Assembly (NCBI GenBank): GCA_944345705.1
Contig: CALVML010000009.1
Span: 1 to 48,707 of the forward strand
Reading direction: 5' to 3'
Length of the DNA: 48,707 nt
DNA from: an uncultured Clostridia bacterium
GTDB lineage: Bacteria; Bacillota; Clostridia; Christensenellales; UBA1242
Shown here: positions 1-8,964 of the stretch, piece after piece
How positions within the stretch are numbered: the stretch's first letter is position 1
Layout of the letters: each line of letters starts with the position of its first letter
Position numbers and translations under genes: made by a program
Notes under the pieces: model-generated
What the model was told of the DNA's origin: nothing
The model's database searches: none
The model's input: the letters and a program-made list of their open reading frames with translations, nothing else

Positions 1-352
1 TGTCTTATTTTATTTATTAATCAAGCAATTTTGCAAATCTAATTGCACTTTAAAAATAGCTGATATATTTTTCACATTTTGTTTTCTATTTGCATATACA
101 TATTTAGAGGGCTTAAGGAGAAAACTATGCCTTGTAATCTAAATTTTAACCAATGTTACAGCTTTTTCAACTATCCTTTGCCTATTTTTAATTGCAGAAG
201 AAGATTTTTTGCTATGATGAATGGTGACTCAGGGATAGTTGTGATAAATCCAACGATTTAATCATTTCGGAAAGTTAAAGACAATAAATTGGCATGCAAA
301 ATGTATGTGCATGGCTTAAAATCCTTTATTAATTTCCAAAATGATCAAATAT

Positions 353-449
353 GAGCAAAAGTCGAAATGGGTATTTTTTAATATCTTTCAATCCGTGATT
401 AAAAAGAAAGGGTATAAAAATGCTTAATTTTTTGACTTTTGCTCTTTTT
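353..449 (+). terminator. Long-stem hairpin with T-run, probable terminator of an upstream gene
   Basis: GAGCAAAAGTC (353-363) is perfectly complementary to GACTTTTGCTC (434-444), and TTTTT follows directly. The roughly 70 nt between the arms can extend the stem imperfectly (ATTTTT against AAAAAT). A perfect 11-bp stem followed by a T-run fits a rho-independent terminator, but the enclosed loop is much longer than usual, so a folded RNA or other palindromic element is possible. Confidence 0.5.
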
Positions 450-498
450 AACTCGTGAAAAAAAGTCGACAAATAAATAAAAATATTTTCAAAAAATG

Positions 499-528
499 TT
501 GCTCAAAATAATTTTTTTGGTATATACT
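499..528 (+). promoter_or_regulatory. Promoter of yqzL-recO
   Basis: TTGCTC (499-504), an 18-nt spacer, then TATACT (523-528), about 25 nt before the yqzL start codon. It matches a vegetative sigma-A promoter moderately well. Confidence 0.5.
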
Positions 529-553
529 AATAGTAAACAAGGGGGTACATGCT

Positions 554-721
554 ATGGAAAACGAAATAGAAGAAAAAAAGAATGATTGGCTAATGGCTTG
601 GGAAATTTTTTCTATGACCGGATCGATTGAAGATGCAAGGTTGCTTGTTGACACTTATCTTGCATACCTTGAAGCATGTAAATCCAAAGAAACTGAAATT
701 GAAATGGGAGAAAGACAGTAG
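554..721 (+). CDS. yqzL: YqzL-like small protein
   Basis: This encodes a 55-residue protein starting at ATG 554 behind a GGGGG ribosome binding site. It carries the pattern W-x-x-F-x-x-TG-x-I followed by a tyrosine- and leucine-rich helix (WEIFSMTGSIEDARLLVDTY), which resembles the YqzL family encoded just before recO in Bacillota. The function of YqzL is unknown. The stop codon at 719-721 lies 1 nt before the recO start, so the two genes are very probably cotranscribed and translationally coupled. The charged extensions at both ends are longer than in Bacillus YqzL. The family call rests on the short motif plus position. Confidence 0.7.
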   Translation: MENEIEEKKNDWLMAWEIFSMTGSIEDARLLVDTYLAYLEACKSKETEIEMGERQ

Positions 722-722
722 A

Positions 723-1433
723 ATGTCATCATATAAAATAAATGCCATAGTTCTTGGCGGTACTAATGTTAAAGAAAAGGACAGGCTGTTGCGGGTTTTT
801 AGTTTAGAGCAGGGTAAACTTACGCTTTCACTCAAAGGGGTTAGGCAAGAAAAATCAAAACTTAAGATTGCAAAGGAGATATTTTGCTTTGGGCAGTTTA
901 TTTGTGAGAAAGGTCGTGAAATTGATATTGTTACTGGATTTGATGTAATTGACAACTTTTCAGGACTTACTAAAGATATAGAAAAGTACTATGAAGGATG
1001 TGCAATTCTAGATCTTCCAAATGCAGTTGCAAGCGGAGCTAATCCGCCTTTATTTATTGAAGTTATATCTGCGCTAAAGACTCTATGCTATGAGAATTTA
1101 CCTAAGTATTACATAATTGACAAATTTTTACTTTCGCTAATAGACGCACTGGGCTATAATTTTTTGACTGAAAATTGCTCCACTTGTCAAGTTCGATTGA
1201 CAAAAAGATATCTTAATTTGGATATCGGTGAGATTGTTTGTCCATCTTGTCGCAATCAAAATTGTGTTGCGATAAGCGAGGCTTGCTACAGTGCTATGAA
1301 ATTGTTAAGTTCATCTTCGTATGAAAAATTGAGCACCATAAAGCTTGGTGGTGATGGCGAAAAGGAAGCTTACAATATTCTATCAAAAGATTTTTACTAT
1401 AGGACAGGCCATCAAGTTTTAAGCATTATTTAA
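723..1433 (+). CDS. recO: DNA repair protein RecO
   Basis: RecO (236 aa) helps load RecA onto SSB-coated single-stranded DNA in the RecFOR recombination-repair pathway. The N-terminal OB-fold begins with the typical YKINAIVLGGTNVKEKDRLL, and the C-terminal half holds a four-cysteine zinc site (CSTC and CPSC about 20 residues apart). The reading frame is open upstream to 627, but that part overlaps yqzL. ATG 723, preceded by the purine-rich GGGAGAAAGACAG, gives the normal RecO N-terminus. Length is slightly below the usual 240-260 residues. Confidence 0.93.
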   Translation: MSSYKINAIVLGGTNVKEKDRLLRVFSLEQGKLTLSLKGVRQEKSKLKIAKEIFCFGQFICEKGREIDIVTGFDVIDNFSGLTKDIEKYYEGCAILDLPNAVASGANPPLFIEVISALKTLCYENLPKYYIIDKFLLSLIDALGYNFLTENCSTCQVRLTKRYLNLDIGEIVCPSCRNQNCVAISEACYSAMKLLSSSSYEKLSTIKLGGDGEKEAYNILSKDFYYRTGHQVLSII

Positions 1434-1567
1434 TTATTAAATTTATTAAAAATAGATAAATTTCGTGAAATTTGTTGAAAATAATGCAAATTTCTTGAAA
1501 TTTAGTTAAAAATTGCTTTAATTTTTGTTTTTTCGCTTAATTAGATTATTGTTTTATTTTACCAATA

Positions 1568-1596
1568 TTGACAGTGGTGTCCTTTTATGATAGAAT
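1568..1596 (+). promoter_or_regulatory. Promoter of the LRR surface protein gene
   Basis: A consensus TTGACA (1568-1573), a 17-nt spacer and TAGAAT (1591-1596) lie just upstream of the gene starting near 1622. Confidence 0.75.
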
Positions 1597-1621
1597 ATAA
1601 ATAAGAAGTGGAGGTATGATT

Positions 1622-4600
1622 GTGAAGTATCAATATGCAACGGATACTGGCGAGAAAAGTGGAGCGAGCAAAACTAAAAAGTTTTTCATTGCGCTATTTG
1701 TTATTTTGCTTATAGGAGCGGTGGGCTTTTTGATCTATTGGTTTGCTATTCGTGATAATTCTAAGCCAGAGTTTGAAGTTTTAACTGCAAATCAAAACTA
1801 TGCAAGTATTGAATATACAAAAGAAGGGAATACTATAACACTTAAAGCAACGCCAAAATATAATGTTGAATTTTATGGCTGGCGATATGGTGAAGATGGA
1901 GTTGTTTTCTCAACTACGTTGACAACCACAGTTGAATTTCAAAAGCAAGATGATACAGTTGTCTATTATGCCGACTTTAGAAATTTGAATGATAGTAGTT
2001 TTGAGTATGATTTTAATGATTTAAACGACACTGCAATAATCACAAGTTATGATAGTTCAGTAAAAGATTTAATTTTGCCGTCTTTTGTAACAAATCAATG
2101 GGATTTTTACACTGTTGTCGACTACGATTTAGATTTTTCGCAGAACACAAGTTTGAAAAGCCTTGTCATAAGTGAAAATATCGATACAATAAAGGCAAAT
2201 ACATTTACTGATGTTTCAACTCTAGAAAGTGTGAAATTTGGTGGCGGACTTCTCCACATCGAAGATAAAGCTTTCGCTGGCACTGCACTACAAAGTATTT
2301 CTTTGCCAAAGTCTGTTTCTTATATTGCAGGTGATGCTTTTGCAAACTGCCAAAATTTGCAGAATATCGAGGTTAGCCAAGACAACACAACTTTCTCTAG
2401 TGACGGAAATGATATAGTAAAAGATATCACTACAAATAAACTTATAGTTGGAAGCAGTGCATCTGTTATTGCGGAAGGTATAACTGTAATAGGTGACTAT
2501 GCTTTCAGCGGAAGAAATATAACTACATTATCTTTGCCAAATACTGTACGGAAAATAGGAAGTTATGCTTTTGAAAATACTCCGCTTGAGAGTGCAAATA
2601 TAAATCATGTGACCATTGTTTCGGAGGGGGCTTTTAAAAACTGTTCTAACCTTTCACAAGTTATAATTTCAACAAACTCGACGATGACAGAAATAGGTGC
2701 TGACGCTTTCAACTCTTGCTCAATCCTTACAATGTTCACGGTGCCACAAACTGTAAAATCAATAGGAGATCGTGCTTTTGCAAACTGCTTAAGCCTTGAA
2801 AACTTTGGCTTTGCTCAAAATACTGTAATAGAACAAATAGGGGAGCTTGCACTAATGTCTACTGCCATCTCTTCCTTCTATTTGCCGAGCACTGTAACAT
2901 CTATAGGTGAAGGTATCCTTGCAGGCTGTACAAACCTTACTTCAATTCAGGTAGGCGATGAAAATACAATTTATACTGATAAAGATTCCAATATTATAGT
3001 AGATGTTCAAAATAAGACATTGCTTGCTTCTTGTTCAACTTCTGCAAATGTATTCAATGATATTACAGCTATTGCAAACTATGCCTTCTATGGTGTTAAA
3101 AATGATAGTTTAGTAAATGTCAATTTGTCTGCAACGATTAAAAGTATCGGTGACAAAGCGTTTGGAAAATCAAATGTTGCAAGTATTAATATACAAAGTG
3201 TTTCTAGTTTAGGAGAGGCAATATTTGAAAATTGTGAAGATTTAACTACTATCACATTGCCATCAACTTTAACTACTATTCCACAATCGACTTTTGCTGG
3301 TACTAAAGCATTGACAAGTCTGAAATTGTCAGAGAATATAACTACGATAGGTCAAAACGCCTTTGCAAACTCAAACATAAAAGAAGTCGTTTTCGCAAAC
3401 AAAACCAGCAACATAGTTGGAGATAATGCTTTCTCAGATTGTCAAAATTTGACTAATATAACCTTTGCAACAGATTTAGAGAATTTACAACTTGGCAAAA
3501 ATTCATTTAAAGGTACGCAAAATTTAAAATCAATATCCCTTGATGCTACAAATGTTACTATACAAGATAATGCATTTGTTCAATCTGGTGTAGAGAAGGT
3601 GACTTTAGGCATTAATAATAATATAACCAACCATGCTTTTTATGAAAATCAGTCCATTAAAGAACTTGCTTTACCTGAAAATGTAGCAACAGTAAATATT
3701 GGAGATTATGCATTCTATTCAACCGCAAATCTTACAAGTATTGACTTTAAAAATGCTACCGTGAATGTTGGAGAATTTGCATTTAGTAAATCAGGTATTT
3801 CAAGCATAAATTTAGGAGATGTGCAAACTATTAAAGAGTCAGCATTTGCATATTGTGCAAACCTGCAAAGTGTTTCAATGAATGAGAATGCTCCTATACA
3901 AACAATAGGAAAATCTGCATTTTATCAGGATAGTCTTTTATATACAGTATCCCTATCTACTAATATTACAACTATAGAATCATCTGCCTTTATGGATTCA
4001 AGTGTAGTAAATATTAATTTACAAAATATTCAAGTTATACAAGATTATGCTTTTGCAAATTGTAAAAAATTGTCATTTTGGGGCGTTTTATCGATTTCCG
4101 AGAAATTAAATTACATTGGCAAAAAGGCATTTTTCTCTTGTGACGATATAGTGTTAGTTGCTATTAATTCGAATATTAATTATATTGGAGATTATGCTTT
4201 TGCTGAATGTGACAATCTTGCGAGTGTGAGTTTTTCAGATGATTCAACGCTTGAAACAATAGGTGAAGGTGCATTCTCTTCAAATCCTAAATTAAAACAA
4301 GTATTTCTACCTGATAATTTGAAAACAATAAACAGCTTAGCATTTTCAGATACAGCTATAAATTCTATTACCATTCCTAAATCGGTTGGAACAATTGACG
4401 ATCGCGCATTTGGAAATTGCATAAATCTAGCGGAAGTAACTATAGATAGCGGAATAGTTTTTAATAGGATAACAAGCAAAAACTCACAAGGATACTTAAT
4501 TGCTAACGCAATTATTGTAAATGTAGAAGCATCGCTTATAGATAATGATGGTTTAAAAAGTTCCTATCTCGATAGCAGTGCATTTACAAGAGCAAAATCT

Positions 4601-4639
4601 CAAGATGGAAAGTACTATGTTTATTCTTTTAAAGCCTAA
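1622..4639 (+). CDS. Membrane-anchored BspA-type leucine-rich repeat surface protein
   Basis: A protein of about 1005 residues. A short basic cytoplasmic N-terminus is followed by one hydrophobic segment (around residues 20-43, ending IYWFAIRD), so the rest should be outside the cell. A small beta-rich domain (about 50-120, with a FYGW element) leads into some 30 BspA/LRR_5-type repeats of the form IG-x-x-AF-x-x-C-x-x-L-x-x-I-x-LP. Such proteins are thought to bind host or matrix ligands; the ligand here is unknown. ATG 1616 is only 1 nt from GGAGG, whereas GTG 1622 is 7 nt away, so GTG is the more likely start. The gene is monocistronic, with its own promoter and a folded region downstream. 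Confidence 0.85.
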   Translation: MKYQYATDTGEKSGASKTKKFFIALFVILLIGAVGFLIYWFAIRDNSKPEFEVLTANQNYASIEYTKEGNTITLKATPKYNVEFYGWRYGEDGVVFSTTLTTTVEFQKQDDTVVYYADFRNLNDSSFEYDFNDLNDTAIITSYDSSVKDLILPSFVTNQWDFYTVVDYDLDFSQNTSLKSLVISENIDTIKANTFTDVSTLESVKFGGGLLHIEDKAFAGTALQSISLPKSVSYIAGDAFANCQNLQNIEVSQDNTTFSSDGNDIVKDITTNKLIVGSSASVIAEGITVIGDYAFSGRNITTLSLPNTVRKIGSYAFENTPLESANINHVTIVSEGAFKNCSNLSQVIISTNSTMTEIGADAFNSCSILTMFTVPQTVKSIGDRAFANCLSLENFGFAQNTVIEQIGELALMSTAISSFYLPSTVTSIGEGILAGCTNLTSIQVGDENTIYTDKDSNIIVDVQNKTLLASCSTSANVFNDITAIANYAFYGVKNDSLVNVNLSATIKSIGDKAFGKSNVASINIQSVSSLGEAIFENCEDLTTITLPSTLTTIPQSTFAGTKALTSLKLSENITTIGQNAFANSNIKEVVFANKTSNIVGDNAFSDCQNLTNITFATDLENLQLGKNSFKGTQNLKSISLDATNVTIQDNAFVQSGVEKVTLGINNNITNHAFYENQSIKELALPENVATVNIGDYAFYSTANLTSIDFKNATVNVGEFAFSKSGISSINLGDVQTIKESAFAYCANLQSVSMNENAPIQTIGKSAFYQDSLLYTVSLSTNITTIESSAFMDSSVVNINLQNIQVIQDYAFANCKKLSFWGVLSISEKLNYIGKKAFFSCDDIVLVAINSNINYIGDYAFAECDNLASVSFSDDSTLETIGEGAFSSNPKLKQVFLPDNLKTINSLAFSDTAINSITIPKSVGTIDDRAFGNCINLAEVTIDSGIVFNRITSKNSQGYLIANAIIVNVEASLIDNDGLKSSYLDSSAFTRAKSQDGKYYVYSFKA

Positions 4640-4673
4640 AGATGTAAGTGACGCTGAAAATATATTACTAAAT

Positions 4674-4844
4674 CGCCCTTTAGAGAAGGGCGTTTCAAAC
4701 TGTAGATAAACGGCGCGACCGAAAAATTATAAATAATTTTTCTTGCCTCGTTTACTGAAAAACGCCCAAAACCAGTCATTTAGGTATACTAAACTCCTGG
4801 CTTTGGGCATTTTTCGAGCCTTGCCTCGCTTGTTTCTCTACAGT
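4674..4844. repeat. Multi-stem inverted-repeat element
   Basis: A dense set of nested inverted repeats: CGCCCTT/AAGGGCG (4674-4692); an outer pair ACTGTAGA (4699-4706) with TCTACAGT (4837-4844); and inside it two hairpins. One is GAAAAATTA with TAATTTTTC; the other is long, around GCCCAAA/TTTGGGC and CCAG/CTGG. The layout is a closing stem around hairpins and contains no ORF. It could be a folded RNA, a terminator cluster or a MITE-like palindromic element. Confidence 0.6.
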
Positions 4845-4864
4845 CTGTTAATGTCGACACACTG

Positions 4865-4893
4865 AAACGCTTTTTGTTATGGGGGCGTTTTTT
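4865..4893 (+). terminator. Terminator-like hairpin
   Basis: AAACGC (4865-4870) pairs with GCGTTT (4885-4890) and is followed by more Ts. It probably ends transcripts that read through from the LRR protein gene. The loop is rather long (14 nt). Confidence 0.55.
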
Positions 4894-5167
4894 GTTGGCT
4901 TATATTCTATCATAGTTTTGTTAAAAAAAGAGTTGGTAATTAGAGCGATTTAATGGTAAGTGCGAGTTAATGAAGAGAGTTGACGATAAAAGCGACTTTG
5001 CAACTCGATGGTTTTATAGGGTTTTACTATATTTAATATATTATATATATATTTAAAATATAATCCTATTATAATGATCTTGTCGAAAAATGAGAGTGGT
5101 AGGGATTTTTATTTATTTGAAGATTTATAAAAAATCTAAAAATAATTAAAATATTTCAAAATTTTTC
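4894..5167. other. AT-rich spacer before the ribosomal operon
   Basis: No gene is visible. There are loosely repeated short motifs (GAGTTG near 4930 and 4977, CAACTC near 5001, GCGA several times) and a very AT-rich tract around 5025-5070. Confidence 0.5.
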
Positions 5168-5196
5168 TTGACTTATTGATTTAGTTTTGGTATTAT
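5168..5196 (+). promoter_or_regulatory. Promoter of the S10 ribosomal protein operon
   Basis: TTGACT (5168-5173), a 17-nt spacer and TATTAT (5191-5196). Transcription would start near 5203 and give a leader of about 315 nt before rpsJ. It is the only strong promoter seen between here and the spacer before rpsM, so it probably drives the whole S10-spc block. Confidence 0.75.
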
Positions 5197-5202
5197 ATAT
5201 TA

Positions 5203-5517
5203 GCTGTGAATTATGGGTTGAAGCATAAGGTTACCTTGACAACCGGCTATCAAGGAGAATTTATGTGGACAAATGTCGTGGCATAGACTACGGCGACTAA
5301 CCGAAAAGTCACATTTTTTAATCTCTTACAGCGTGACGCACGCGGGCAAGTGTACCGAGAAAAAGCAAACAAAATTTTCTACTGAAAATCAGTTTGGGGT
5401 AAAAATCGGGAGAATGAAATTAAAATGCCTATAGTTAGGCTAAAAATGCCTAAAGTAAAGTCATTAAAAGGGAAAATGATGATGGTTAGCATTGCTATTA
5501 CAGGAGGTTATAAATTA
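5203..5517 (+). promoter_or_regulatory. Long structured leader of the S10 operon
   Basis: About 315 nt of non-coding leader with several pairable segments: CCTTG with CAAGG around 5232-5254, GTCG with CGAC around 5275-5297, GACT with AGTC around 5295-5311. Its GC content is clearly higher than that of the surrounding AT-rich DNA at 5210-5400, which suggests selection on the RNA. Autoregulation by a ribosomal protein is the usual role of such leaders, but I cannot name the binding protein. An open frame from 5425 runs into rpsJ but is not needed for it. Confidence 0.5.
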
Positions 5518-5826
5518 ATGGCAACACAAGTTATAAGAATTAAATTGAAGGCCTTTGAACACAGCCTTATCGACGAAGCTTGCAAAAGAATTATCGATAC
5601 TGCTGAAAAGTTTGGCGCAAAAGTTGCAGGGCCTATCCCACTTCCAACACAGAAGGAAGTTGTTACTGTTATTCGTTCACCACACAAAGATAAGGATAGT
5701 CGTGAACAATTTGAGTCAAGAACTCACAAAAGACTGATTGATATCGTATCTCCATCTGCTAAGGCAGTTGATGCACTTATGAAGATTGATCTTCCAGCAG
5801 GGGTTGATATCAAAATCAAACTATAA
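5518..5826 (+). CDS. rpsJ: 30S ribosomal protein S10
   Basis: S10 (102 aa) is a 30S head protein and also the NusE transcription antitermination factor. The start [15 protein letters not shown] is standard. AGGAGG at 5502-5507 supports ATG 5518 rather than the upstream in-frame ATG at 5425, which would add 31 unrelated residues. The family signature is present around KRLIDI and the C-terminal [11 protein letters not shown]. First gene of the S10 block, 18 nt before rplC. Confidence 0.97.
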   Translation: MATQVIRIKLKAFEHSLIDEACKRIIDTAEKFGAKVAGPIPLPTQKEVVTVIRSPHKDKDSREQFESRTHKRLIDIVSPSAKAVDALMKIDLPAGVDIKIKL

Positions 5827-5844
5827 TAGGAGGAAGACATAGAA

Positions 5845-6480
5845 ATGAAAAAAGCAATTTTAGGTAAGAAACTTGGAATGACTCAAGTCTTCACTCCTGA
5901 AGGCGTGGTAATCCCGGTTACTGTTGTCGAGGCTGGTCCTTGCCCTGTTGTTCAAGTTAAGAACAATGAAAAAGACGGATATGAAGCAGTTGTTGTTGCT
6001 TTCGAAAAACAAAAACAACACAGAGTTAACAAGCCTATGACAGGCGCTTTCAAGAAAGCCGGAGTTGACTGTTATAAGATTGTTAAAGAACTTAAATTTG
6101 AAAATGCAAATGAATATTCTCTTGGTCAAGAAATCAAAGCAGATATCTTTGCAGAAGGTGACAAGGTTGATGTTACAGGCACTACTCGTGGTCGCGGTTT
6201 CACTGGCGTTATCCAAAGATGGAATCAACACAGACTTAAGATGACTCATGGTACTGGTCCTGTTCACAGAGAAGTTGGTTCAATGGGTGCAAACTCTACT
6301 CCTTCTAGAGTGTTTAAAAACAAACACATGCCTGGACACTATGGCGTAGAGAGAGTGACCATTCAAAACCTTGAAATAGTAAAAGTTGACCCTTCAAGAA
6401 ACTTGATTTTAGTTAAAGGTTGTATCCCTGGCCCTAAAGGTTCGGTTATTACAATTCGCGAAGCGGTTAAAAAGGCTTAA
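5845..6480 (+). CDS. rplC: 50S ribosomal protein L3
   Basis: L3 (211 aa) is a primary 23S rRNA binding protein near the peptidyl transferase centre. It starts MKKAILGKKLGMTQVF and carries the conserved central loop GRGFTGVIQRWNQHR with GSMGANSTPSRVFK after it. Length and ends are normal. The ribosome binding site AGGAGG lies just upstream, and rplD follows after 11 nt. Confidence 0.98.
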   Translation: MKKAILGKKLGMTQVFTPEGVVIPVTVVEAGPCPVVQVKNNEKDGYEAVVVAFEKQKQHRVNKPMTGAFKKAGVDCYKIVKELKFENANEYSLGQEIKADIFAEGDKVDVTGTTRGRGFTGVIQRWNQHRLKMTHGTGPVHREVGSMGANSTPSRVFKNKHMPGHYGVERVTIQNLEIVKVDPSRNLILVKGCIPGPKGSVITIREAVKKA

Positions 6481-6491
6481 AGGAGTAAGGT

Positions 6492-7118
6492 ATGGCAAAA
6501 GTTAAAGTTTATAATATGCAGGCCAAACAGGTTGGCGAAATCAATCTCCCTGATGACCTTTTTGCAGTTGAATACAATGAACCTTTAATTCATGAAGTCA
6601 TTGTTGCCTACAACGCAAATCAAAGACAGGGTACAAAATCTACTCTTACTAGAAGTGAAGTAAGAGGTCACGCAAAGAAGCCTTGGCGTCAAAAGGGCAC
6701 TGGCAGGGCTAGACATGGCTCTACAAAAGGTCCACAATGGAAGGGTGGCGGAATTGTATTCGCTCCAAAGCCAAGAGATTTCTCTAAAAAAGTTAATAAG
6801 CAAAAGAAGCGTTATGCACTTCTTTCTGCCCTAAGCACAAAGATTAAAGACGGACAAGTCGTAGTGCTTGACAAATTTGGCTTTGACGCGCCAAAGACAA
6901 AAGATGCTAAAGCATTCATCGATGCATTCAAATTTAGCGGTTCAACTCTTGTAGTTAATGACAAGAACGATAAAAACATCAAACTTTCAACCGCAAACAT
7001 TCCTTCGCTTAGCATCGAAGAAGTTGACAATCTCAATGTTTATGAAGTTGTTGCAAACAAAAACATCGTATTGTCACAGTCAGCGATAAAACAACTAGAG
7101 GAGGCGTACGCAGAATAA
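6492..7118 (+). CDS. rplD: 50S ribosomal protein L4
   Basis: L4 (208 aa) lines the peptide exit tunnel and, in some bacteria, represses its own operon. The extended loop motif TRSEVRGHAKKPWRQKGTGR (about residues 50-69) is intact, followed by GPQWKGGGIVFAP. Its final base overlaps the rplW start codon (TAATG), implying coupled translation. Confidence 0.98.
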   Translation: MAKVKVYNMQAKQVGEINLPDDLFAVEYNEPLIHEVIVAYNANQRQGTKSTLTRSEVRGHAKKPWRQKGTGRARHGSTKGPQWKGGGIVFAPKPRDFSKKVNKQKKRYALLSALSTKIKDGQVVVLDKFGFDAPKTKDAKAFIDAFKFSGSTLVVNDKNDKNIKLSTANIPSLSIEEVDNLNVYEVVANKNIVLSQSAIKQLEEAYAE

Positions 7119-7420
7119 TGGAAGCAGAGAAAATTATTATTAAACCACTTCTCACTGAAAAAAGTTATGCGGGCATTCAAAACAAAGTTTATACTTTCGT
7201 TGTAAGCAAAAATGCAGGGAAGGTAGAAATCAAAAAAGCCGTTGAAAAACTTTTTGATGTAAAAGTTGACAAGGTTAATACAAGTGTTGTAAAAGGACAC
7301 AAGAAAACTCAAAACACAAAGGCTGGAAGAACAGTTGGCAAAACTGGCGATTTCAAAAAAGCAATCGTTACCTTAAAGGCAGATTCAAAGTCAATTGCAT
7401 TCTTCGATAGCTTATCTTAA
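7118..7420 (+). CDS. rplW: 50S ribosomal protein L23
   Basis: L23 (100 aa) sits at the tunnel exit and is the docking point for trigger factor and SRP. It starts with the typical [14 protein letters not shown] and contains [20 protein letters not shown]. Start overlaps the rplD stop by one base. Length is normal. Confidence 0.97.
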   Translation: MEAEKIIIKPLLTEKSYAGIQNKVYTFVVSKNAGKVEIKKAVEKLFDVKVDKVNTSVVKGHKKTQNTKAGRTVGKTGDFKKAIVTLKADSKSIAFFDSLS

Positions 7421-7434
7421 TAAGGGAGGGGAAT

Positions 7435-8262
7435 ATGGCAATCAAAAATAGTAAACCAACTTCCGCAGGAAGAAGATTTTATTCATCCTCTACCTTCGAG
7501 GAAATCACAAAGAAAACTCCTGAGAAATCACTCCTTGCTAAAAAATCAAAGAATGCAGGAAGAAACGCTCAAGGAAAAGTCACCGTTCGTCATCAGGGCG
7601 GTGGAAATAGACAAAAATATCGTATAATCGACTTCAAGAGAAACAAAGACAATATTCCTGCAAAGGTTATTGGTATTGAGTACGATCCAAACAGAACTGC
7701 ATATATCGCACTTTTAAGTTATCAAGATGGTGAAAAGAGATACATCATTGCACCACAAGGACTTAAAGATGGTGACATACTTATGAGTGGAACTGAAGTT
7801 GAAATCAAAGTCGGAAATGCACTTCCACTTGCATCTATCCCTGTTGGTAGTTTAGTGCACAACATTGAACTTCAACCTGGAAAGGGCGCACAACTTGCAA
7901 GAAGTGCTGGAAGTGAAGTTCAACTTATGGCTAAGGAAGGCAAATATGCAACTTTGCGTCTTCCAAGTGGAGAAATGAGAAAGGTGCTTTTAAACTGCCG
8001 TGCTACAATCGGTACAGTTGGAAACATCGATCACGAACTTGTTTCTCTTGGTAAGGCAGGTAGACATCGTCACATGGGCGTAAGACCAGCTGTTCGTGGT
8101 GTTGCTATGAACCCTAACGACCACAAACACGGTGGTGGTGAAGGTAAGAGCCCTGTCGGTATGGCAAGCCCTGTTACTCCATGGAACAAACCAGCTCTTG
8201 GCTATAAGACAAGAAAGAAGAAAAATCGCTCTAACCGTTTGATGGTTAAGAGAGTTAATTAG
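7435..8262 (+). CDS. rplB: 50S ribosomal protein L2
   Basis: L2 (275 aa) is essential for subunit association and peptidyl transferase assembly. Conserved motifs include [20 protein letters not shown] near the N-terminus and the [20 protein letters not shown] block with its key histidine near residue 228. The basic C-terminus [17 protein letters not shown] is normal. Confidence 0.98.
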   Translation: MAIKNSKPTSAGRRFYSSSTFEEITKKTPEKSLLAKKSKNAGRNAQGKVTVRHQGGGNRQKYRIIDFKRNKDNIPAKVIGIEYDPNRTAYIALLSYQDGEKRYIIAPQGLKDGDILMSGTEVEIKVGNALPLASIPVGSLVHNIELQPGKGAQLARSAGSEVQLMAKEGKYATLRLPSGEMRKVLLNCRATIGTVGNIDHELVSLGKAGRHRHMGVRPAVRGVAMNPNDHKHGGGEGKSPVGMASPVTPWNKPALGYKTRKKKNRSNRLMVKRVN

Positions 8263-8273
8263 GAGAGAAGACT

Positions 8274-8561
8274 ATGAGCAGATCATTAAAGAAAAAGCCT
8301 TATGTTCATCCAAGTTTGGTTAAAAAAGTCGCTGAAATGCAAGAAAGTGGCGTAAAAAGACCTATCAAGACTTGGTCAAGAGCATCTACTATCTATCCTG
8401 ATTTTGTAGGATTTACATTTGCTGTACACAATGGTAAAAAGCATGTCCCTGTTTACTGTACAGCAGACATGGTAGGACATAAACTTGGAGAATTCTCTCC
8501 AACTAGAACTTACAAGGGACACACTAAAAAGTCGGCAACTGTTGCAAAGAAAGGCAAGTAA
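8274..8561 (+). CDS. rpsS: 30S ribosomal protein S19
   Basis: S19 (95 aa) forms a head complex with S13 near the A site. It starts [11 protein letters not shown] and has the signature [16 protein letters not shown]. Normal length; AGGAGAGA ribosome binding site; 11 nt after rplB. Confidence 0.98.
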   Translation: MSRSLKKKPYVHPSLVKKVAEMQESGVKRPIKTWSRASTIYPDFVGFTFAVHNGKKHVPVYCTADMVGHKLGEFSPTRTYKGHTKKSATVAKKGK

Positions 8562-8573
8562 TTGAGGTAAGAA

Positions 8574-8963
8574 ATGGCTACAAGAATTAGACAAAAGGCT
8601 CAAAAGCGTAAAGAACAAGTTAAAAAGCCTTACGCTATAGCAAAATATATTAGAATGAGCCCATCAAAAATCACTTATATCCTTGACCTCATCAGAGGCA
8701 AGAAGGCACTTGAAGCAAGAGCAATCCTTGCAAATATGCCAGATAAGGGCGCTTTTGAAAGCTTGAAAGTTTTGAATAGTGCTATCGCAAACGCTGAAAA
8801 TAACATGGGCAAAAATGCAGATAGCTTATATGTAAGCGAAACTTATGTTACAAGCGGACCTCAATTTAGAAGAATGAGTGCAAGAGCGAAAGGTTCGGGC
8901 AACATAATACTCAAAAGGACTTCACACATCACTATTGTGCTTGATGAAGTGGTAGGAGGTTAA
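8574..8963 (+). CDS. rplV: 50S ribosomal protein L22
   Basis: L22 (129 aa) lines the exit tunnel opposite L4. It carries the globular domain (KYIRMSPSKITYILDLIRGK) and the C-terminal beta-hairpin region FRRMSARAKGSGNIILKRTSHI. It has a basic N-terminal extension of roughly 20 residues compared with the E. coli protein. rpsC begins 2 nt after its stop. Confidence 0.97.
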   Translation: MATRIRQKAQKRKEQVKKPYAIAKYIRMSPSKITYILDLIRGKKALEARAILANMPDKGAFESLKVLNSAIANAENNMGKNADSLYVSETYVTSGPQFRRMSARAKGSGNIILKRTSHITIVLDEVVGG

Positions 8964-8964
8964 G

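Larger units (their letters stand above)
1..553. other. Non-coding stretch before yqzL
   Basis: I see no convincing gene here. The only ORF over 50 codons (79-261) has no good ribosome binding site and a composition typical of random AT-rich DNA. The stretch holds a small hairpin (CATGCA at 293-298 with TGCATG at 308-313), a long inverted repeat with a T-run (353-449) and, at its end, the promoter of the yqzL-recO pair. Confidence 0.7.

Noticed and set aside
79-261. 60-residue ORF
   Set aside because: Weak initiation signals, no recognisable motif and AT-rich random composition.
5425-5517. 31-residue extension of S10
   Set aside because: No ribosome binding site at 5425, and AGGAGG precedes ATG 5518, which gives the standard protein.
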